This document shows, piece by piece, positions 1 through 5,940 of a DNA stretch of 64,000 nt. The DNA lies in NCBI GenBank assembly GCA_021776515.1, contig JAJFFS010000012.1:1-64000 (forward strand), written 5' to 3'. Below the pieces are notes generated by a model, which saw only the letters and a program-made list of their open reading frames with translations, searched no databases and was not told the DNA's origin. The position numbers and the translations under genes were made by a program. The DNA comes from Robiginitomaculum sp. (GTDB lineage Bacteria; Pseudomonadota; Alphaproteobacteria; Caulobacterales; Maricaulaceae). The number at the start of each line of letters is the position of its first letter. Position 1 is the first letter of the stretch.

Positions 1-171
1 TGCGCCAAGGGGCTACGCCACGGCTACGGCGTTCATGCGGTGATGAATGATGTTCCCGAAACCCGCATTAAGAACTGGCTCGGCCATGCCAGCCTCGCCA
101 CCACCGAAATCTACCTCAACATAGCCGTAGCCGAAGACCGCGTGCTTGCCAAAAAAATGTGGGCGGCATGA
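1..171 (+). CDS. Tyrosine recombinase, C-terminal fragment (5' end outside window)
   Basis: Reading frame 1 is open from the first base to a TGA and encodes 56 residues of a phage-type tyrosine recombinase. The visible motifs are KGLRHGYG, which carries the second catalytic Arg, and WLGHASLATTEIYLN, which holds the catalytic His and the Tyr nucleophile. The box usually read as H-x-x-R has Lys in place of the first His, a variant common in proteobacterial relatives. The family cuts and rejoins DNA to integrate or excise elements. The rest of the gene lies upstream of the window, so its length and integrity cannot be judged. Its stop overlaps the start of the next small ORF by 4 bases (ATGA), which suggests translational coupling. 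Confidence 0.85.
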   Translation, partial: CAKGLRHGYGVHAVMNDVPETRIKNWLGHASLATTEIYLNIAVAEDRVLAKKMWAA

Positions 172-308
172 GTGAGAAGCCAACAAACGAACAACTCATA
201 GACCTGATGATTGACCTTATGGCCGATCTGGAAGCCATTGAGATGGAAACGCGCAAAATACGCGAGCGTGTGGCGCTGGTGTCTAATGCGCTTACGCGGG
301 GTGGGTGA
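168..308 (+). CDS. 46-residue helical protein coupled to the tyrosine recombinase
   Basis: An ATG overlaps the recombinase stop by 4 bases (ATGA) and opens a 46-codon frame ending in TGA. The product is highly charged (Glu, Asp, Lys, Arg) with regularly spaced Leu, Ile, Met and Val, so it probably forms one amphipathic helix or a short coiled coil. There is no signal peptide or membrane segment. The tight coupling and similar codon use argue that it is translated. I do not recognise a family. It could be an accessory factor of the recombinase, but that rests on position only. Confidence 0.5.
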   Translation: MSEKPTNEQLIDLMIDLMADLEAIEMETRKIRERVALVSNALTRGG

Positions 309-656
309 GGGACAAACCCTATTACCCTTCTGCATAAGCTGGACGTACGCGGGCGTTTTGGCATGAAAACCTTGTCTGTCACACGCGCACCCATCCCACA
401 AAATATGCGCCATTTCCCCCAGTACAGCACTAGCAGGACGTTACACCCGGACGAGTGCCCACTCTAACCAATGAGAGAAGTCGTTAGCTGATTTTGAACG
501 CAATCGATAGAAAATCCGGCAACCCAAGTCATTAGAAATAGGAATATAATCCTTTACAAAACAGGGAAAACAAGCGACACTTCCTCCCTTAATGTTCTCA
601 TTTAGGAAAGGGTGTGGCGCATGAAACAAAACAACTAACAAGAAAGAAAAACACCC
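309..656. other. Intergenic stretch between the two recombinase units
   Basis: About 350 bases with no convincing gene. The short frames on the minus strand have no ribosome site and no family resemblance. Base composition becomes more A/T-rich towards 480-640, where the promoter for the downstream pair (657 onward) probably lies, but I cannot name clear -35 and -10 boxes. A five-codon ATG-to-TAA frame at 621-638 follows an AGGAAAGG stretch and is too short to call. Confidence 0.4.
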
Positions 657-1034
657 ATGAATGAGTGTGAACATCTCCGCAAGCTCGGACAAAAACAAGA
701 TACAGGCGTGAAAGCCTCTTCCGGGTTGAACCCAATGAATGGCCAGCCCATCATCACCGTTGACGTTGATGAGTTTGAACCGCTACTCAAAAACCCGGAT
801 TTAACCGAAGAGCAAAAGCGGGAACTTTTACAAGCCCTCTGGAATATCGTTGTCGCTTTCATAGATTTCGGGTTTGGTGTTCACCCCATTCAGCACGTTT
901 TCAATGACAGTGGAAAACTTGATAAAACTGAATTTGAGCAAGGTTTTGGGCGTGATTGTGTGATACAATCAGAGGATACAAAACTAGCCAGTAAATATAA
1001 ATACGCAACCAAACAAGACGGGGGGCCAACCTGA
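657..1034 (+). CDS. Small acidic protein preceding the large serine recombinase
   Basis: A 125-residue frame starts at ATG 657 and shares one base (TGATG) with the recombinase start, so the two are coupled. The N-terminal half carries a stretch (NPDLTEEQKRELLQALWNIV, residues 47-66) that looks like a compact helical segment, followed by FIDFGFGVHPIQ. The tail is polar. It has no signal peptide or membrane span. I do not recognise a named domain. Its placement immediately before a resolvase/invertase-type integrase suggests a conserved accessory partner. The ribosome site is weak (AGAAAGA). Confidence 0.7.
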   Translation: MNECEHLRKLGQKQDTGVKASSGLNPMNGQPIITVDVDEFEPLLKNPDLTEEQKRELLQALWNIVVAFIDFGFGVHPIQHVFNDSGKLDKTEFEQGFGRDCVIQSEDTKLASKYKYATKQDGGPT

Positions 1035-2626
1035 TGCCAAAGAATGTAGAAACAGATTTAACAGGGCATAATAACGGCTCTTCTTCTTTTGAAACGGCAA
1101 AGCCCGCCATTATTTATTGCCGGGTTTCAAGCAAGGGGCAAACGGGCTTGGGTTCTCAGGAACACAGGTGCCTCCAATACGCCGCCGCCAAAGACTATAA
1201 CGTCATGGCGACCTTTCATGATGACGTAACAGGGGGCGGGGATTTTATGAACCGCCCCGGTATGGTCGCCTTGTTGCGCTTTATGGATGACCACGCACAA
1301 GAAAATTTTGTGGTGATCTTTGATGACCTCAAACGCTATGCCCGCGATGTGGAATTCCACCTGCACCTTCGCAGGATCATGCTGGAGCGCGGCGCGGTTC
1401 GGGAATGTCTGAATTTCAACTTTGAAGATTCGCCGGAGGGTAAATTTAACGAGATTATCAATGCTGCTGTCGGCGAACTGGATCGCCAGCAAACAGCCCG
1501 GCAAAATAGCCAAAAAAGCATTGCCCGTCTTGAACAAGGTTATGCCGTTATCAGCCAACTTCCCATTGGATATAAATATGTGAAGGTCAAAGGCGGCAAT
1601 AGTGAAGTTGTAAGAGATGAGCCTTTGGCCTCCATCGTTCAGGAAGCGCTTGAGGGTTATGCAACGGGACGGTTTAGCTCTCAAGCTGAAGTTGTCCGGT
1701 TCCTAGAGGCGCAGCCCGCTTTTCCCAAACACACCCCAAACGGCAAAATACGCCAAGATAGAGCGGCTGATATGCTCAGGCAGGTTATGTATGCCGGGTA
1801 TGTAAGATCAGCAAAATTAGGCGTGTCGATCAGGGATGCCAAGCATCAGGGTCTTGTCAGCAAGGCTACTTTCGAGCGCATACAACAGCGCCTTAAAGAA
1901 GCGGCATACGCACCGGCGCGCAAAGACTTACATAAGGATTTTATCTTACGCGGTGCGGTGGCCTGTGGCCATTGTAGCAAACCCTTGCGAAGTAGCTGGT
2001 CGACAGGAAAATACAAAAAGTTTGCCTATTATCTTTGTCAGACCAAAGGGTGCAAAGTGTATGGCAAATCCATCCCTCGTGATAAAATAGAAGGCGAGTT
2101 TGAGCATCTCCTTGCCGCCCTGCAACCCACCGAGAATTTGTTTGAAGTTGTCACTGCCATGTTTCGCAAATACTGGGATATGAATGTCGAGCGGACAATT
2201 ACCAATGCTCAGGTTATCAAGGACGAAATTCAGGAAACCGAGACGCAAATCAAGAAACTTGTTGAACGCACACTTGAAGTAACCAGTTCGCGGGTGATGG
2301 CAGCTTACGAAAAACGCATTGATGAGCTTGAAATAAAGAAGCTGGTTCTGTCCGAAAAAGTATCAAAAACAGGTATTCCCCAACGACCTTTTGATGACAT
2401 ACTAGAACTCTCGCTCAAATTCCTGTCAAACCCTTATGGGATATGGACTACCGGCAAATTCACCCTAAAGAGAATGGTCTTAAAATTGGCCTTTTCGGAG
2501 CCTCTGCTCTATTGCAAGGAGACAGGATATAGAACCCCTAAAACATCCTTGCCATTCAGCATGTTAGGCGGCAAAAACAACGGTTTTTTGGCGTGTTTTG
2601 AAAATGGTGCCGCAGGGGAGAATTGA
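1034..2626 (+). CDS. Large serine recombinase (site-specific integrase)
   Basis: 530 residues with the domain order of large serine integrases. The resolvase catalytic domain spans about 25-165, with IIYCRVSS (nucleophile Ser32, Arg30) and the DDLKRYARD motif near 98-106. A recombinase domain follows at about 178-290, then a zinc ribbon with Cys312, Cys315, Cys336 and Cys341, then a coiled-coil-like helix near 395-450. These enzymes make staggered double-strand breaks through a phosphoserine link and insert elements at attP/attB. The last codons, including the TGA stop, fall within the 3' half of the tRNA-Thr gene read antisense, so the tRNA gene or its att copy defines this end of the element. 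No cargo genes remain between it and the chromosome. Confidence 0.93.
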   Translation: MPKNVETDLTGHNNGSSSFETAKPAIIYCRVSSKGQTGLGSQEHRCLQYAAAKDYNVMATFHDDVTGGGDFMNRPGMVALLRFMDDHAQENFVVIFDDLKRYARDVEFHLHLRRIMLERGAVRECLNFNFEDSPEGKFNEIINAAVGELDRQQTARQNSQKSIARLEQGYAVISQLPIGYKYVKVKGGNSEVVRDEPLASIVQEALEGYATGRFSSQAEVVRFLEAQPAFPKHTPNGKIRQDRAADMLRQVMYAGYVRSAKLGVSIRDAKHQGLVSKATFERIQQRLKEAAYAPARKDLHKDFILRGAVACGHCSKPLRSSWSTGKYKKFAYYLCQTKGCKVYGKSIPRDKIEGEFEHLLAALQPTENLFEVVTAMFRKYWDMNVERTITNAQVIKDEIQETETQIKKLVERTLEVTSSRVMAAYEKRIDELEIKKLVLSEKVSKTGIPQRPFDDILELSLKFLSNPYGIWTTGKFTLKRMVLKLAFSEPLLYCKETGYRTPKTSLPFSMLGGKNNGFLACFENGAAGEN

Positions 2627-2679
2627 ACTCCCGACCTCGTCATTACCAATGACGCGCTCTACCACTGAGCTACTGCGGC
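2605..2679 (-). tRNA. tRNA-Thr (anticodon GGT)
   Basis: On the minus strand a complete 75-base cloverleaf can be drawn: acceptor GCCGCAG/CTGCGGC, D arm with GGTAGAGC, anticodon stem CGTCA/TGACG around loop TTGGTAA (anticodon GGT, reading ACC), and T arm GGGAG-TTCAATT-CTCCC. The discriminator is A and CCA is encoded. The 3' 22 bases overlap the end of the plus-strand serine recombinase gene, marking this tRNA as the probable junction of the integrated element on the left. Confidence 0.97.
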
Positions 2680-2793
2680 CCGATACAAAGCAATGTCGCC
2701 ATGGACAAATGCCTGATGGGCTGCGCATATAACCCAGTGAAGAGGCGAGATAAAGGGCGCAACCTCATTCCATCTGCAAATGGGTGCAATTTT

Positions 2794-2925
2794 ATGAATT
2801 CAGAACGTAAAGGTCCGGGAAAGCCTAAAAAACAGAGCCGTGAAGAACGCCTGAATGAAGCCTTGCGAGCCAACCTTCGCCGCCGCAAGGCAGGAAAAAC
2901 CAAACCAACACCACCCAAGGAATAA
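2794..2925 (+). CDS. 43-residue basic protein upstream of murA
   Basis: A short frame starting at ATG 2794 encodes a very basic, Lys/Arg-rich peptide with the core QSREERLNEALRANLRRRK (residues 14-32), predicted to be one helix with a Pro-rich tail. An in-frame ATG at 2701 would add 31 residues, but that part overlaps the tRNA-proximal region and looks less protein-like. I recall short proteins with this SREERLxxALRANLRRRK core annotated as hypothetical in other alphaproteobacteria, often near murA; this is memory, not a search. Function unknown; a nucleic-acid or ribosome-associated role would fit the charge. Confidence 0.65.
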   Translation: MNSERKGPGKPKKQSREERLNEALRANLRRRKAGKTKPTPPKE

Positions 2926-2990
2926 GGCACGCCGTAAAATCATCATGATTTGCGCTTGCCCTGGCCTTTTTACATCTCTAATCCCTGTGC

Positions 2991-4265
2991 ATGGATCGTA
3001 TTCTTATCAATGGCGGCAATCCCTTGCAGGGAAAGGTCCGCATTAATGGCGCCAAAAACTCGGCGCTGAAACTTATGGCGGCGGCTTTACTGAGCGATGA
3101 GCCGCTTGTTCTCACCAATATGCCGGACCTGGCAGACACACGCTTTATGGCACATTTACTCGCCCATCTAGGCGTTACAGTTACGCGCGAGAACGGCACG
3201 CAGATGGTCTTGCACGCCAAAGCACTGGCCGAACCGTTTGCCCCCTATGATCTGGTGCGCAAAATGAGGGCCACCTTTAATGTGCTGGGGCCATTACTGG
3301 CGCGGTGCGGATTTGCCCGGGTATCCCTGCCCGGCGGATGTGCCATTGGTGCAAGGCCTGTTGATCTGCATCTGAAAGCCCTTGAGGCCATGGGTGCCCA
3401 GATAGAACTGGAAGAAGGATACGCACTGGCCAAGGCGCCCAAAGGGTTGCACGGTGCGCAAATCAGCTTCCCGTTTGTCTCGGTCGGTGCGACAGAACAC
3501 GCCATGCTGGCCGCTGTCCTGGCCAAGGGAGAAACCGTGCTGGATAATGCTGCACGTGAGCCCGAAATTACCGATCTGGCCAATTGTTTAAACACCATGG
3601 GCGCAAAAATTGAAGGCGCAGGCAGTGCCAGCATCACAATTACTGGCGTTAGCAGCCTGGGCGGTACCAATCACCGTGTCGTACCCGACCGAATTGAGGC
3701 TGGCACCTATGCCCTGGCCGTGGCGGCAACGGGCGGTGATGTCTGTATCGAAAACTGTACGTATGCACACTTAGGCGCTCTCTGGGACCGTATGCGTGCC
3801 ATAGGCGTCAGCGTAGAATCGCAACAAGAAGGCAAGAGCGTCCGCATCACACAGCATAATGACCGTTGCGCCGCTGCCGATCTGGAAACGCAGGCCTATC
3901 CCGGTTTTCCCACAGATTTACAGGCACAATTTATGGCGGTGATGTGCCGCGCAGAAGGCGCATCTATTATCCGCGAAACCATATTTGAGAACCGTTTTAT
4001 GCACGCCCCGGAACTTTCCCGTCTGGGCGCGGATATTACCGTGCATGGGCGCGAAGCGGTGGTGCGCGGTGTACCCGCCTTGCATGGTGCACCGGTCATG
4101 GCAACGGATTTACGGGCCAGCGTCAGCCTGGTCATTGCGGGCCTTGCCGCGCAAGGTCAGACAGAGGTAAACCGCATCTATCACCTTGATCGCGGCTTTG
4201 AGGGGCTGGAGCGAAAGCTCAGCGCCCTCGGTGCCGATATAAAACGGGTAGCCGTAGCAACCTAG
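2991..4265 (+). CDS. murA: UDP-N-acetylglucosamine 1-carboxyvinyltransferase
   Basis: 424 residues, the usual length. MurA transfers enolpyruvate from phosphoenolpyruvate to UDP-GlcNAc, the first committed step of peptidoglycan precursor synthesis, in the cytoplasm. Visible landmarks are NGAKNSALK with Lys22, the loop [14 protein letters not shown] with catalytic Cys117 (the fosfomycin-reactive residue), and a late [13 protein letters not shown] segment typical of the EPSP-synthase fold. The retained Cys predicts fosfomycin sensitivity at target level. The TAG stop shares the palindrome CTAG with the stop of the convergent cytochrome c gene. Confidence 0.97.
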   Translation: MDRILINGGNPLQGKVRINGAKNSALKLMAAALLSDEPLVLTNMPDLADTRFMAHLLAHLGVTVTRENGTQMVLHAKALAEPFAPYDLVRKMRATFNVLGPLLARCGFARVSLPGGCAIGARPVDLHLKALEAMGAQIELEEGYALAKAPKGLHGAQISFPFVSVGATEHAMLAAVLAKGETVLDNAAREPEITDLANCLNTMGAKIEGAGSASITITGVSSLGGTNHRVVPDRIEAGTYALAVAATGGDVCIENCTYAHLGALWDRMRAIGVSVESQQEGKSVRITQHNDRCAAADLETQAYPGFPTDLQAQFMAVMCRAEGASIIRETIFENRFMHAPELSRLGADITVHGREAVVRGVPALHGAPVMATDLRASVSLVIAGLAAQGQTEVNRIYHLDRGFEGLERKLSALGADIKRVAVAT

Positions 4266-4642
4266 CCGTCTAAACCATCCAGGTATGCAATCAAGGCTGT
4301 ACGTTCAGCTTCATCGCCAAGACCCGGAAAGATCATTTTGGTTTTGGCGACAAGGCCCCGTGGATTAGTCAGGTAAGTGTTCAGCGTTGCCGCATCCCAG
4401 ACAGCACCAGTGGCGCCAAAATCAGTCATGGATGCACTGTATTTATAACCGGCAAGCGTTCCCGGCGTACGGCCAACAACACCATAGAGACTGGGGCCAA
4501 CTTTCTTTTTGCCTTCTTCTACTGAATGGCAAACGCGGCATTTATTAAAAACCTCCGCTCCATCGGCAGCAAATGACGGTGCAGCGCTAATGGTGAGCGC
4601 CAAAGCGCCTCCAATGGACATTATCGTTTTTCTATTCATCAT
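4262..4642 (-). CDS. Small class I cytochrome c (cytochrome c2-like)
   Basis: The start is placed at 4642, because AAGGAA lies 5-6 bases before it and the resulting protein begins with a clean signal peptide ([20 protein letters not shown], then PSFA-A). An upstream ATG at 4750 would put about 36 non-signal residues in front. The mature part of about 100 residues has one haem site [17 protein letters not shown] typical of the c2/mitochondrial c group, and Met in TKMIFPG as probable sixth ligand. It is a periplasmic one-electron carrier. It ends tail to tail with murA, sharing the CTAG. It lies beside a second haem protein and a cytochrome b561, so it may serve the same electron chain. Confidence 0.9.
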   Translation of the reverse strand: MMNRKTIMSIGGALALTISAAPSFAADGAEVFNKCRVCHSVEEGKKKVGPSLYGVVGRTPGTLAGYKYSASMTDFGATGAVWDAATLNTYLTNPRGLVAKTKMIFPGLGDEAERTALIAYLDGLDG

Positions 4643-4786
4643 AAATTCCTTATTTTTAGGCTCATTTGTGTTAGCTTTCATGGACCAACTCAAACGCAAT
4701 ATTGTCCATAGTGTTGTTGAACCCAGTATGAATGATAAAGCAAATCGCAAAACTTCACATCTGCGTTATAAGGCTGTGTAGATACC

Positions 4787-4811
4787 AAAACGCCCACCAA
4801 GAAGGTGGGCG
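4787..4811 (-). terminator. Intrinsic terminator after the repeat cytochrome gene
   Basis: Read on the minus strand, a perfect 8-bp stem CGCCCACC/GGTGGGCG with a 5-base loop (4791-4811) is followed by TTTT. It lies about 40 bases past the stop of the gene ending at 4850 and would end that transcript before the small cytochrome c gene. Confidence 0.8.
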
Positions 4812-4849
4812 TCAGGGTCAGCAAAACACCGATACCCGGTGTGCTTATA

Positions 4850-5665
4850 TTACTTCGCAGCGTATTCTTTTTGCAGCTCACCAACATAGGCTGTCAACGC
4901 AGCCAGCTCCTCAGAATCCCAAGCCAGTGGCGCAGCTTCCATGGGTTGTTGCATACAAATTTGCACCATGGTTTCTGCTGTGACCTTTTTCTGACGATAA
5001 AGGTCCTTACCCATGGCCACATAATGGCTATACGGGTTTTTGAAGGTATCGTTATAACCTTCCAGATCAGTATGGCAGCTATTACAGCTCAACCCATTAG
5101 TGGACAGCGATGCGTCGTCATAAAGCTCTTTGCCGCGAGCAGCTAGTGTTGTGCTACCGCCTTTGTATTTTTTATCAAACATCGAGCGCTTGACGTCACC
5201 AGGATTACCTTCTGCCTCGCCTTCACCTTCTGCTTCGCCTTCTGCACTAGCTTCAGCTTCGCCTTCACCTTTGGCTTCGGCGTGGCCTTTCATTTTATGC
5301 GCTTCGGCGTGGCCTTTCATTTTGTGCGCTTCGGCTTCGCCCTCACCCTTGGCTTCGGCGTGGCCTTTCATTTTGTGCGCTTCGGCTTCGCCCTCACCCT
5401 TGGCTTCGGCGTGGCCTTTCATTTTGTGCGCTTCGGCTTCGCCCTCACCTTTGGCTTCAGCGTGGCCTTTCATTTTATGCGCTTCGGCTTCGCCCTCACC
5501 TTTGGCTTTTGCCTCAGCTTCACCAGCAGCCTGCTCATAAGTCGGAGAAGAAGCATTTTCTGCAACAACGGCCTGACTAATACCAATACTCGCCACCATT
5601 AATGGTGTCGAATACAGCAGCCCTTTGGCCAGCTTGCCGAGTAATTTCTGACGTTTATCCTGCAT
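4850..5665 (-). CDS. Secreted monoheme cytochrome-like protein with Glu/His/Lys repeats
   Basis: 271 residues: signal peptide about 1-35 (hydrophobic 17-33, AVVA-E), a repetitive region about 46-153, and a C-terminal haem domain. The repeat unit is AKGEGEAEAHKMKGHAE, present four times in full (54-121) plus partial units, then an EGEAEGEGEAEG tail. The haem domain has one CNSCH (194-198), an upstream GKELYDD motif and MQQPMEAAPLAW near 238, where Met242 is a candidate axial ligand; it resembles small class I c-type domains. The acidic Gly-Glu runs resemble the alpha-tubulin tail modified by TTLL enzymes, and the divergent neighbour is a TTL-type ligase. I infer it may be that ligase's substrate. 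His and Met in the repeats could bind metal. Family name unknown. Confidence 0.85.
   Translation of the reverse strand: MQDKRQKLLGKLAKGLLYSTPLMVASIGISQAVVAENASSPTYEQAAGEAEAKAKGEGEAEAHKMKGHAEAKGEGEAEAHKMKGHAEAKGEGEAEAHKMKGHAEAKGEGEAEAHKMKGHAEAHKMKGHAEAKGEGEAEASAEGEAEGEGEAEGNPGDVKRSMFDKKYKGGSTTLAARGKELYDDASLSTNGLSCNSCHTDLEGYNDTFKNPYSHYVAMGKDLYRQKKVTAETMVQICMQQPMEAAPLAWDSEELAALTAYVGELQKEYAAK
5249..5506 (-). repeat. 51-bp in-frame tandem repeats
   Basis: About five near-identical 51-bp units encode AKGEGEAEAHKMKGHAE. The copies differ by only a few third-position changes, and one unit is shortened to 27 bp. Such nucleotide identity points to recent expansion by recombination or slippage, so repeat number probably varies between strains. 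Confidence 0.93.
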
Positions 5666-5940
5666 GATCTTCCCCTTGGGTGTAGCGCTGCAAAAAGCAG
5701 CAATTGAAAACTTCCAACAACAGACGCACTGCGCCCTTCATCTTGCGACGATAAGGGCGAGGAGAAAACCGTGCAAGGTTCTACGCAGGCAATGTTGGTA
5801 ACGTTTGCGCGAGGTGCATGTCTTTTTGCTATAAAACAGGCTTTTTAACAAAACCATGTGCCTTAAACGCTTAAACATCGCTTGACAGACCGCCTGCATG
5901 CCATGCCATTTTCGCTGGTAACATAAATGTACAAGGGCTG
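5666..5940. promoter_or_regulatory. Divergent promoter region of the repeat cytochrome and the TTL-PqqD gene
   Basis: 275 bases separate the two divergent starts, so both promoters should lie here. On the plus strand a perfect TTGACA occurs at 5882-5887, but the sequence 17-18 bases downstream (GCCATT) is a poor -10 box, so the call is weak. On the minus side AAGGGGAAGATC just before 5665 gives a good ribosome site for the repeat protein. I see no clear operator palindrome. Confidence 0.35.

Noticed and set aside
621-638. Five-codon leader frame after AGGAAAGG
   Set aside because: It is too short to distinguish from chance, and no attenuation structure is visible around it.
5249-5506. Regular 51-bp units could be taken for a CRISPR array
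   Set aside because: The units abut with no unique spacers, keep one reading frame and encode a repeated peptide.
5130-5540. Plus-strand open frame through the repeat region
   Set aside because: It is the antisense shadow of a Glu/Ala-rich repeat, with Ser/Ala/Pro-rich junk sequence, no ribosome site and no signal or domain.
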